Below are positions 1-6,749 of a DNA stretch of 18,127 nucleotides, piece by piece. Source of the stretch: Actinomycetota bacterium (lineage in GTDB: Bacteria; Actinomycetota; Actinomycetes; Streptosporangiales; Streptosporangiaceae); assembly GCA_003168295.1 (NCBI GenBank), contig PMST01000172.1, forward strand, positions 1 to 18,127, read 5' to 3'. Both the position numbers and the translations under genes were made by a program. The notes beneath the pieces are model-generated. The model did no database searches. It was not told where the DNA came from and saw nothing but the letters and a program-made list of their open reading frames with translations. The number at the start of each line of letters is the position of its first letter. Position 1 is the stretch's first letter.

Positions 1-1991
1 GGGGCCGCTGGATCCGACCCGGCGACATCAGCGACATCGGCGGCGATCCGCCAGACCCGGCCGAGGAACTTCACCATCGCTTCCGGATGCATGTCCGCCC
101 AGTCGATATCGTCCTCGGGCGGACTGGCGAAGATCATGGTCAGCCTGATCGCGTCGACGCCGTAGCGCTCGATCTGCTGGCCCAGATCCACGCCGTTGCC
201 CAGCGACTTGGACATCGCCTTGCCGTTGTTGATCACCTGCCCCTGGTTGATCAGGCGGGTGAACGGCTCGGTGAAGTCCACCAGTCCCATGTCATAGAGG
301 ATCTTGGTGAAGAACCTGCTGTACAGCAGGTGCAAGATGGCGTGCTCGACACCGCCTACGTACATGTCCACCGGCGCCCAGCGGCGGACCTCGGCCGGAT
401 CGAAGGGTCCGTCGGTGTACTCGGGCGAGCAGTACCTGAACATGTACCAGGAAGAGTCCACGAACGTGTCCATGGTGTCCGTGTCGCGCTTGGCCGGGCC
501 ACCGCAGGCGGGACAGGGCACGTTCACCCAGTCCTCGGCGGCGGCCAGCGGGGACACGCCTCTGGGTACCAGGTCCTGGCCGCGCAGGTCGGGCAGCTCC
601 ACGGGCAGCTGGTCGTCGGGCACCGGCACTTCGCCGCAGGACGGGCAGTGCACGATCGGGATCGGGGTTCCCCAGAAGCGCTGCCGTGACACCAGCCAGT
701 CCCGCAGCCGGTAGTTGACCGCCGCCCGTCCCAGGCCCTTTTCCGCCAGGATCGCGGTGATCGTGGCGATGGCCTCGGCCTTCGCCAGCCCGTTGATCGG
801 ACCCGAATTCACCAGCGTCCCATCGCCCGCGGTCGCGATCCCGGTCTGCGCCGGGTCCGGCTGTCCGGTGTCGACCACCACCTGGACATCGAGCCCGTAG
901 GCGCGGGCGAAATCCAGGTCCCGCTGGTCATGAGCGGGCACGGCCATGATGGCGCCGGTGCCGTAGTCGGGTAGTACGTAATCGGCGGCCCAGACCGGGA
1001 TCCGCTCGCCGTTCACCGGGTTGATGGCGTGCCGGCCCAGGAAGACCCCGGTCTTTTCCCGGTCGGTGGACTGGCGTTCAATGTCGGTCAGCTTCCTGAC
1101 CTGCTCGACATAGGCGCGCAGCTCGGGCAGGCGATCGGGCGCGCACACCTGCTCGGCGAGCGGCGAGTCCGCCGCCACCACGAAGAACGTCGCACCGTAC
1201 AGCGTGTCAGGCCTGGTGGTGAACACCGTCACCGGCTCGTCCCGCCCCTCCACCGCGAAGTGCACCTCGGCACCTTCGGAGCGGCCGATCCAGTTCCGCT
1301 GCATCAGCAGGACCCGGTCGGGCCAGCAGCCCTCGAGCTGTTCGGCGTCCGCGAGCAGCCGGTCGGCGTACTCGGTGATCTTGAAGTACCACTGGTTCAG
1401 CATCCGCCGGACCACGTCGGCACCGCAGCGTTCGCACTTTCCGGCGATGACCTGCTCGTTGGCCAGGACGGTCTGGTCGACCGGGCACCAGTTCACGTAC
1501 CCGTCCCGGCGGTAGGCCAGCCCTCGCTCATAGAAGCGCAGGAACAGCCACTGATTCCAGCGGTAGAAGGTCGGGTCGCAGGTCTGCAGCCTGCGGCTCC
1601 AGTCAAAGGAGGTCGCGTAGCGCCGGAACGAGGCGGCCTGCGTCTCGATATTGGCGTACGTCCAGTCGGCCGGGTGGGTGTTGTTCCTGATCGCAGCGTT
1701 CTCGGCGGGCAGGCCAAAGGCATCCCAGCCGATCGGGTGCAGCACGTTGCGGCCCCGCAGGAAGTGATAGCGCGCGAGGGCGTCGCCGATGGCGTACGCC
1801 TCGGCGTGACCCATGTGCAGGTCGCCCGACGGGTACGGGAACATGTCCACCAGGTAGAAGCGCTCCCGGGGATCCGCCGGATCCTCGCTGGCGCGGAACG
1901 GGTCTAGCTCCGCCCAGCGCGCCTGCCATTTTTCCTGGATATCACGGGGGTCATAGCGCTGCGCCAGCTCGGCGCTCTCGGCCGCTGTCAT
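1..1991 (-). CDS. leuS: Leucyl-tRNA synthetase (C-terminus beyond window)
   Basis: Charges tRNA-Leu with leucine in the cytosol (class Ia aminoacyl-tRNA synthetase). The first 663 residues are present and the rest of the anticodon-binding region lies off the window edge. The HIGH signature reads HMGH at residues 59-62 after PYPSGDL. The KMSKS signature reads AMSKSLGN with Met at residue 593. The CP1 editing insertion is recognisable from TTRPDTLYG, and a zinc-type [10 protein letters not shown] stretch lies between the two signatures. The ATG at 1991-1989 follows a GAGGAA ribosome site (2000-1995) at good spacing and gives [15 protein letters not shown], a normal actinobacterial N-terminus. 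The gene lies alone, divergent from the gene starting at 2352. About 170 bases upstream hold a candidate leucine attenuator, so regulation by leucyl-tRNA charging is likely. Confidence 0.98.
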   Translation of the reverse strand, partial: MTAAESAELAQRYDPRDIQEKWQARWAELDPFRASEDPADPRERFYLVDMFPYPSGDLHMGHAEAYAIGDALARYHFLRGRNVLHPIGWDAFGLPAENAAIRNNTHPADWTYANIETQAASFRRYATSFDWSRRLQTCDPTFYRWNQWLFLRFYERGLAYRRDGYVNWCPVDQTVLANEQVIAGKCERCGADVVRRMLNQWYFKITEYADRLLADAEQLEGCWPDRVLLMQRNWIGRSEGAEVHFAVEGRDEPVTVFTTRPDTLYGATFFVVAADSPLAEQVCAPDRLPELRAYVEQVRKLTDIERQSTDREKTGVFLGRHAINPVNGERIPVWAADYVLPDYGTGAIMAVPAHDQRDLDFARAYGLDVQVVVDTGQPDPAQTGIATAGDGTLVNSGPINGLAKAEAIATITAILAEKGLGRAAVNYRLRDWLVSRQRFWGTPIPIVHCPSCGEVPVPDDQLPVELPDLRGQDLVPRGVSPLAAAEDWVNVPCPACGGPAKRDTDTMDTFVDSSWYMFRYCSPEYTDGPFDPAEVRRWAPVDMYVGGVEHAILHLLYSRFFTKILYDMGLVDFTEPFTRLINQGQVINNGKAMSKSLGNGVDLGQQIERYGVDAIRLTMIFASPPEDDIDWADMHPEAMVKFLGRVWRIAADVADVAGSDPAA

Positions 1992-2063
1992 CGTTTCCTC
2001 ACCATTGAATCGGTCCGAACCCGGCAAACCCATCAACCCTTCAGGGTGATGATCACCTGCAAT

Positions 2064-2088
2064 GAAAACGCCCCTCGAGACGAGGGGC
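2064..2088 (-). terminator. Intrinsic terminator in the leuS leader (attenuator)
   Basis: On the minus strand the perfect 8-bp stem GCCCCTCG / CGAGGGGC (2088-2081 and 2077-2070) has a TCT loop and is followed by G and then TTTT. It lies between the leader peptide and leuS, 73 bases before the leuS start codon, so it cannot terminate an upstream gene and fits an attenuator. A 13-bp palindrome, GGTGATCATCACC (2057-2045), lies just downstream and is unexplained. Confidence 0.75.
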
Positions 2089-2121
2089 AGCCGCGCCAAC
2101 GACGGGTAGGTCAGCGCGGCT
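2089..2121 (-). promoter_or_regulatory. Upstream hairpin of the leuS attenuator
   Basis: A perfect 8-bp inverted repeat, AGCCGCGC / GCGCGGCT (2121-2114 and 2096-2089), encloses a 17-base loop. Its 5' arm begins inside the stop codon of the leader peptide and its 3' arm abuts the terminator stem with no gap. A ribosome finishing or stalling on the leader peptide would decide whether this arm is free, as in ribosome-mediated attenuation. I could not find one obvious competing antiterminator pairing by eye. Confidence 0.55.
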
Positions 2122-2149
2122 AGGTAAGAAGCAGCCGGACGGGACGCAT
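2120..2149 (-). CDS. Candidate leuS leader peptide (MRPVRLLLT)
   Basis: Nine-codon ORF, ATG at 2149-2147 and TAG at 2122-2120, with three consecutive leucine codons, CTG CTT CTT, directly before Thr and stop. CTT is a rare leucine codon in such GC-rich genomes, which would make translation sensitive to leucyl-tRNA supply. The stop codon overlaps the first attenuator hairpin. A -10-like TATCCT ends six bases before the ATG, so the transcript may begin at or near the AUG (leaderless). An in-frame GTG at 2155 is probably too close to the -10 to be used. Placement, codon content and the following terminator all match the leader peptides of amino acid attenuators. I infer the function. Confidence 0.65.
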   Translation of the reverse strand: MRPVRLLLT

Positions 2150-2155
2150 GCGCAC

Positions 2156-2161
2156 AGGATA
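2156..2161 (-). promoter_or_regulatory. Candidate -10 element for the leuS leader transcript
   Basis: TATCCT on the minus strand matches the actinobacterial TANNNT -10 pattern and lies six bases before the leader ATG. No good -35 hexamer is visible at 16-18 bp, as is common for such promoters. Confidence 0.4.
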
Positions 2162-2170
2162 GCGCACCCG

Positions 2171-2217
2171 CCGTATGCCCGCCCCCGGGCCGGGTACCTG
2201 GTGCCGTACGCCCGCCC
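2171..2217. repeat. Imperfect 14-bp direct repeat upstream of the leuS promoter
   Basis: CCGTATGCCCGCCC (2171-2184) and CCGTACGCCCGCCC (2204-2217) differ at one base and are 33 bp apart, about three helical turns. They flank a GC-rich stretch just upstream of the candidate leuS leader -10. A regulator binding both copies on one face is possible. Chance similarity in GC-rich DNA is the alternative. Confidence 0.35.
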
Positions 2218-2294
2218 GTGCATAGCGGTCAAAGGCTTCTATCACAGGCCAGAAATACATCCGCGCGCGAAATCAGCGCGTCTCGTCATTCCCC

Positions 2295-2333
2295 TTGACG
2301 AGCGGCCTGCCAGCACTTACTCATACTGAGTAA
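2295..2333 (+). promoter_or_regulatory. Promoter region with 17-bp palindromic (TetR-type) operator
   Basis: TTGACG (2295-2300) is a good -35 element. At -10 spacing (18 bp) lies TACTCA inside the perfect palindrome TTACTCA-TAC-TGAGTAA (2317-2333), with 7-bp arms and a 3-bp centre. A dyad of this size covering the -10 is typical of TetR-family repressor sites. No TetR gene is in the window, so the regulator would act in trans. The acyltransferase-like gene starts about 20-30 bases downstream and is the likely target. The rest of 1992-2351 holds only the leuS leader elements and no further gene that I can see. Confidence 0.55.
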
Positions 2334-2351
2334 CAGAGCTAACCATTCCTG

Positions 2352-3839
2352 GTGCGGGGGGGCAATGGACACTCGGGGGGATCGGGGCTATCGGGTCGGA
2401 TCCGTTGCGATTATCGGCACCGCCTGCCGGTTCCGGTGGGCGCCACTTCGGCCGCGCCGGGCCGCGAGGCCCCGGGCAGGCAGGTGACGGCGGCCCGGGC
2501 CGCCGGGTCGGCCCGGGGCGGGCAGCCGCCCAGCGTCTTCGCGTGGCGCGGCGGGGATCCCGGTGACGTGGCGGAGCGGCTCGACGATATCGCGGTGCGC
2601 GCTGCCACGCTCTCGGACGCCGAACTGTGTGAGCTCGCCCGCCAGCTGGCGGCCGGCGTGCTAGGCGCCGCGGACCAGACGGCGCCGCTGCGGGTCGCGC
2701 TGGCCGCCGCCACGCCCTGCCAGCTGGCCGACCAGGCTCGGTACGCCGCCCGGCTGCTCAGGACGGGCGGAACGACCTCGGCCACGGCGGAGCCGGGCAC
2801 GTACGTATCGGCCGGGGCGGCCGGCACGGTTGTCGTGCTTTTCCCCGGGCGCGTCGAATCGGCGGCGACCCAGCCGGCCAGGCTCGCCGTCTCGCTCGAG
2901 GCGCTCGGCACGCTGGATCTGCTCGGGGTCAAGCCCATCACCGGGGTGGGCTACGGTCTGGGCGAGGTCACCGGGCTGGTCTGGGCGGGGAGCTTCCCGG
3001 CGGCCGAGGCGGCACGCCTGATCGCCCAGTGCGGGCAGGTCCTGCGCGCCTGCGGCTGCGGACCCGCTGCGATGGTCCGCGTCACGGCCGATGCCGAGGT
3101 GACCCGGGCGCTGTGCGCGCCGGACCGCCTGCACATCGCCGCTTTTGAGGCACCCCGCGGGCACGTGGTGGCGGGGTCCACCGCAGGCATCCGCGAGCTA
3201 GCCCGGCGAGCCGGCTCGCTTGGCGTCCCGGTCGAGGTCCTGGCCGGGACCAGCGCCCTGCACTGCCCCGCCATGGCCAGGTGCGTCCCCCCGCTGCGCA
3301 GCATCCTGGCGGGCACCCGGCTCGCTCCGCCGCAGCGCAGGCTCATCTCCACCATCACCGGCCGCCTGCTCACCGCCGCCGACGACATCGCCGACCTGCT
3401 CGCCAGGCAGGTAACCCGGCCGGTGCTCTTCGCCCAGGCGATGACGAAGGCGGCCCGGCACGCCGACCTGATCGTGACGGCCGGTCCCGACACCGCTCTG
3501 GCCGCTGCGGCCGCCGAATGCTGCGGCATACCTGCCGTCGCGGTCCCGGTGCCCGCCCAGGCCGGCCTGGGCGGGTCATATGGGGCCACCGGGTCGTATG
3601 GGGCGGACCCGGCCATGTCGGCCACGATGATCGCCGCCCTGTTCGCCGCCGGGGCCATCACCGACCTGCTGCCGTTCCTGACCCCGTCCGGACCCGCTGA
3701 CACCCTGGCCAGCCCGGCCATACCGCGGATGCGGATAGGCGAACCGGCAGATTCACAGGCACCGCAGGGTGTCGGCGGGCACGCGGAAAACGATGACATG
3801 GAACGGAAAAGCGCGGTCCGTTCGGCAGGGATTAACTAG
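2352..3839 (+). CDS. Stand-alone PKS acyltransferase-like protein, catalytic residues lost
   Basis: The protein resembles the malonyl-CoA:ACP acyltransferase domain of type I polyketide synthases, with part of the preceding linker (about residues 75-135). The GQGAQ entry motif is degenerate (FPGRVES, 164-170). The nucleophile motif GHSxGE reads GYGLGE, placing Gly202 where the catalytic Ser belongs. The substrate-binding Arg normally following it is not visible. The catalytic His survives in ALHCPAM (His304). The segment between FPG and GYGLGE is about 35 residues shorter than in an intact domain. The GTG at 2352 has no evident ribosome site, and a ketosynthase-like start at 2365 in another frame may be the true N-terminus. 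In-frame GTG 2484 is another option. Transfer activity is unlikely, and a binding or scaffold role, or decay, are the alternatives. The 3' end overlaps convergent tmsB by 8 bp. Confidence 0.75.
   Translation: MRGGNGHSGGSGLSGRIRCDYRHRLPVPVGATSAAPGREAPGRQVTAARAAGSARGGQPPSVFAWRGGDPGDVAERLDDIAVRAATLSDAELCELARQLAAGVLGAADQTAPLRVALAAATPCQLADQARYAARLLRTGGTTSATAEPGTYVSAGAAGTVVVLFPGRVESAATQPARLAVSLEALGTLDLLGVKPITGVGYGLGEVTGLVWAGSFPAAEAARLIAQCGQVLRACGCGPAAMVRVTADAEVTRALCAPDRLHIAAFEAPRGHVVAGSTAGIRELARRAGSLGVPVEVLAGTSALHCPAMARCVPPLRSILAGTRLAPPQRRLISTITGRLLTAADDIADLLARQVTRPVLFAQAMTKAARHADLIVTAGPDTALAAAAAECCGIPAVAVPVPAQAGLGGSYGATGSYGADPAMSATMIAALFAAGAITDLLPFLTPSGPADTLASPAIPRMRIGEPADSQAPQGVGGHAENDDMERKSAVRSAGIN
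2365..2487 (+). other. Ketosynthase-like N-terminal relic, one frame off the acyltransferase ORF
   Basis: An ATG at 2365, preceded by a G-rich run, opens a 40-codon frame beginning MDTRGDRGYRVGSVAIIGTA followed by CRF. VAIIGTACRF is the hallmark start of type I ketosynthase domains (usually IAIVGMACRFPGA). At about 2433 one base appears to be missing. Restoring a C makes the reading CRFPVGA and joins the acyltransferase-like frame. No other ketosynthase sequence follows, so either nearly the whole domain has been deleted or only this tag was ever fused. The real gene may therefore run 2365-3839 with a frameshift. Confidence 0.55.
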
Positions 3840-5116
3840 TTAGCACCGCTGCGGCCTCCCAGTCAGGCCGCAGCGGCATGCCGGACGTCCCGTCCGCGGC
3901 CAGCCGCACGCACAGCACCTGATGCAGCTCGATGTGATTGCGGTCGAATGCGAGCCGCGAGCCGGCCATGTACAGCCGCCACACCCTGGCGGTGCCCTGG
4001 CCGACCTCAGCGACCGCCTCGTTCCAGTGCGCGTCCAGGTTGTCGCACCAGGCCGCCAGGGTCTTCGCGTAGTGCTCGCGCAGGTTTTCCTCGTGCCGCA
4101 CTTCGAAGCCGGCGTCGTGCATGAGCGAGATCAGGTAGCCAGGCCCCTCGAGTTCACCGTCCGGGAACACGTACCGGTTGATGAACCCGCGCTTGCGGAT
4201 GGCGGGCTCGATATTGTCCGGCCGGGTGATGCAGTGGTTCAGCAGCCGTCCGCCGACCTTCAGCTTCCCGAACAAGAACGCGAAGTAGGACGGCAGGTTC
4301 TGCTTGCCTATGTGCTCGGTGAGCCCGATGGAGCTGACCGCGTCGAAGCCCGTTTCCGGCACATCACGGTAATCCAGGTGGCGCACCTCGGCGAGCCCGG
4401 ACAGCCCTTCCCGCTCGATCGCGGCCTGCGCCCACGCGGCCTGCTGGGCGGATAGCGTGACTCCGAGCGCCTTGACGCCGTACTCTCGCGCGGCGTGCAT
4501 GACCATGCCGCCCCAGCCGCAGCCGACGTCAAGCAGCCGCATGCCCTCGCGCAACCCCAGCTTGCGGGCGACCAGGTCGAACTTGTTCGACCTGCGCCTC
4601 TTCCAGGGTCGCATCCTGGTGGGGATAACAGGCGCAGGTGTACGCCATCGACGGCCCGAGGACCCACTCGTAGAACTGATTGGACACGTCGTAGTGATGG
4701 GAGATCGCCTTGGCGTCGCGGCCTCTTGGAGTGCAGCCGGCCGGTCAGCCAGCGACGGCTGCTGGATGACTTCCTGCGGCGGCGGCGGCATCCGGTGCAG
4801 CAGCAGCTTAGGGCCGCCAAGGGACTGCAGCAGACGCAGCTTCTCGGCCGTTGTTCATGGCTGACGGACTGGGCCTTGGTCATCCTGGCCAGGGCCTCGT
4901 ACATGTCTCCTTCGACGTCCAGGTGCCCAGCCACGTAGGCCCGGGCCAGGCCGAGCTGCACCCGGCGGCCTGGGCTAGGTAGGCCACGGCCACCGGGGAA
5001 CGAACCGTGACCTTCACCGGAGATCCGGGCGCGCCAGCGCGGCTGCCGTCATAGGCCGCGAACTCCAGCGGGGCATCGGGCCCCACAAATGATTCGAAGA
5101 CTTCCGCCAGTGCCAT
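3832..5116 (-). pseudogene. tmsB: Frameshifted fatty-acyl C10 SAM methyltransferase (TmsB/BfaB, CFA synthase family)
   Basis: TmsB methylates the double bond of membrane-lipid oleoyl chains from SAM to give a 10-methylene chain, which TmsA reduces. The sequence reads as one cyclopropane-fatty-acid-synthase-type protein only if five frame changes are allowed, at about 4962, 4853, 4757, 4720 and 4590. The pieces are, in order: MALAEVFESFVGPDAPLEF from ATG 5116; QLGLARAYVAGHLDVEGDMY; EKLRLLQSLGGPKLLLHR; RRWLTGRLHSKR; the core DAKAISHHYDVSNQFYEW; and an intact final part with the SAM motif LLDVGCGWGGM, the GLTEHIG stretch and the C-terminus to TAA 3834-3832. Net indels look like two losses and three gains of one base. 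The last 250 codons are uninterrupted. It starts 34 bases after the restored tmsA stop, so one operon. It may be a pseudogene or an intact gene with sequencing errors. Confidence 0.85.
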
Positions 5117-5202
5117 CCTGCAGCGTTCCTTTCCGCTCTGACGGGATAACTCAGCGTCCCGTGACGCATTTCTCATACAAGCCGAGCAGGCGCCTGTCAC
5201 CG

Positions 5203-6591
5203 TCATAGGCGCGCTTGAGCGCCCGGTAGGCGTCGCCGTTGTAGCGTCTGGTAGAACTCGTCCTCGGCGTAGAACGACGTCGAGTACAGCGACTTGTGCC
5301 CGTCCAGCTTGGAGACCTCGTCCTCGATCAGGCGGTTGTAGTAACCGTCGGCCCGGTCCGCGGGCAGGGCCACCGTGCCCCAGAATCCGAAGTTCACGTA
5401 GACCTCGCCGGGCCGCAGCGGGTACAGCGGCCAGGCCTGCGCGTCACGCAGCGGGCATATCCAGACCGGGCGCATCCCCACCTGCGCGTCAAAGAACCGC
5501 AGGAAGTCGGCGCCGTGCTCGACCGGGATCTCCACGTCCTGCGTGACGAACTCGCGGGCCGGCCGGCCGCGCCCGGAGTTCAGCGCGTCGGTGAAGCCAT
5601 GGCGCCGGTCGAGGGCGACAAGCCTGCGGTACACGTCCGAGCGGCGGTACCGGCGCGGCCACATCCTGCGGACCAGCGGTCGCTGGACGCCGAAGGCCTT
5701 GGAGCACCAGAACCAGTCGGTATCCCAGCGCCACAGGTAGTCCCGGATGGTGAGGAAATCCTCCTTGTCGCGCCGGATCGATTCGTAGTAGACCTGCTGG
5801 CCGGTGTAATCGCTGCGCCAGGGCGCGACGTCGCTGAACGCCCCGACCGTGAGGTAAAGCTCGTCGGGCCCGAACGCGGTGCCGTCGACGAAATCCGCCC
5901 GGTGGCCGCGATAGCTTCCCTCCGCGGCGATCTGGCCGACCGCGTTCAGGCAATCTTCCGCCGTGCCGAACGGGAAATGGCGAAGGTGCACGAAAGGCTG
6001 CACCGGCTCGAGTTCGATCGTGAGCGAGAGGCTGTAGCCCAGGGTCCCGTAGGAGTTCGGAAACCCGCGGAACAGGTCGGCGCAGGAGTTGTTCTCGGTG
6101 GCCAGGACCACGCGGCCGTCGCCGGTCAGGATCTCCATCTCGGTCACCGACTCGTGCGGCATGCCGTTGCGCAGCGAGGTGGACTCGATGCCCAGCCCGG
6201 TGACGGCACCGCCGAGGGTGATCGTTTTGAGCTGCGGCACCACCAGCGGCATCAGCTGATGCCTGAGCGTCGCGTCGCACAGGTCCTCGTAGGTGGTCAT
6301 GCCGCCGACCCTTGCGGTCCTGGTCACGGGATCAACGCTCAGCACGTGGCCGAACGCGGAAACGTCCAGGCCGGCGCGGGCTCCCGCCGTGGCAGCCCTG
6401 GCCTTGGCGGCGTCGGCCCTAGCGGCCCTAGCGGCCCTGGCCGTGCCGTCCGGAGGGGTCGCGGGGTCCGAGTCGCGGAACCTGAACAGGTTGGACGTGC
6501 GCTTGGCCAGCCGCACGGGTGTCCCCGGCGGCCAGGCCGCATAGGCGTCACGCAACCGGGCCACCGCGGCCTCATGCGCGTCGGCAGTCAT
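5203..6591 (-). CDS. tmsA: FAD-binding oxidoreductase of 10-methyl fatty acid synthesis (TmsA/BfaA)
   Basis: FAD-dependent reductase that converts the 10-methylene fatty acyl product of TmsB to the 10-methyl chain (10-methylstearate, tuberculostearic acid) at the membrane. The FAD-binding part is clear: GLDVSAFGHVLSVDP, MTTYEDLCDATL, PLVVPQLKTITLGGAVTGLG, IESTSLRNGMPHESVTEMEI and LTGDGRVV. The C-terminal half (VQRPLVRRMWPRRYRRSDVY, EIPVEHGADFL, VYVNFGFWG) also matches the family. ATG 6591 has GGAAGGA upstream. An Ala/Arg-rich insert of about 25-30 residues near residue 60 comes from a 9-bp repeat. At about 5244-5250 one extra base shifts the frame. Removing it restores YNGDAYRALKRAYDGD and ends in TGA at 5153-5151. 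The open frame as it stands ends early at 5203 with a wrong tail. It leads the tmsA-tmsB operon. Confidence 0.92.
   Translation of the reverse strand: MTADAHEAAVARLRDAYAAWPPGTPVRLAKRTSNLFRFRDSDPATPPDGTARAARAARADAAKARAATAGARAGLDVSAFGHVLSVDPVTRTARVGGMTTYEDLCDATLRHQLMPLVVPQLKTITLGGAVTGLGIESTSLRNGMPHESVTEMEILTGDGRVVLATENNSCADLFRGFPNSYGTLGYSLSLTIELEPVQPFVHLRHFPFGTAEDCLNAVGQIAAEGSYRGHRADFVDGTAFGPDELYLTVGAFSDVAPWRSDYTGQQVYYESIRRDKEDFLTIRDYLWRWDTDWFWCSKAFGVQRPLVRRMWPRRYRRSDVYRRLVALDRRHGFTDALNSGRGRPAREFVTQDVEIPVEHGADFLRFFDAQVGMRPVWICPLRDAQAWPLYPLRPGEVYVNFGFWGTVALPADRADGYYNRLIEDEVSKLDGHKSLYSTSFYAEDEFYQTLQRRRLPGAQARL
6412..6438. repeat. 9-bp tandem repeat inside tmsA
   Basis: Two exact copies of AGCGGCCCT (6421-6429, 6430-6438) follow one imperfect copy, GTCGGCCCT (6412-6420). 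In tmsA they encode the ARAARAARA run. The period is a multiple of three, so the frame is kept. Confidence 0.8.
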
Positions 6592-6749
6592 GCGGACATC
6601 CTTCCGGTAACCGGCTGTTGTCTCTGCTGGAAACGGCCAGAGACGGGCAAATAGGCAAGATACATGCTGAGCTGGACGAACATCTCAGGCAGTGTATCTC
6701 GGAACGTCGAATCTTCCTCGGGACTGCCGACCCGCGCCCCCGCCTGACC

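Noticed and set aside
1992..2161. T-box riboswitch upstream of leuS
   Set aside because: No T-box bulge sequence or specifier stem was seen; the leader ORF with Leu codons and a terminator explains the region better.
5296..6654. Long open frame (452 codons) on the + strand opposite tmsA
   Set aside because: It is the GC-rich mirror of a recognisable FAD enzyme; its translation is Arg/Gly/Val-rich without family motifs.
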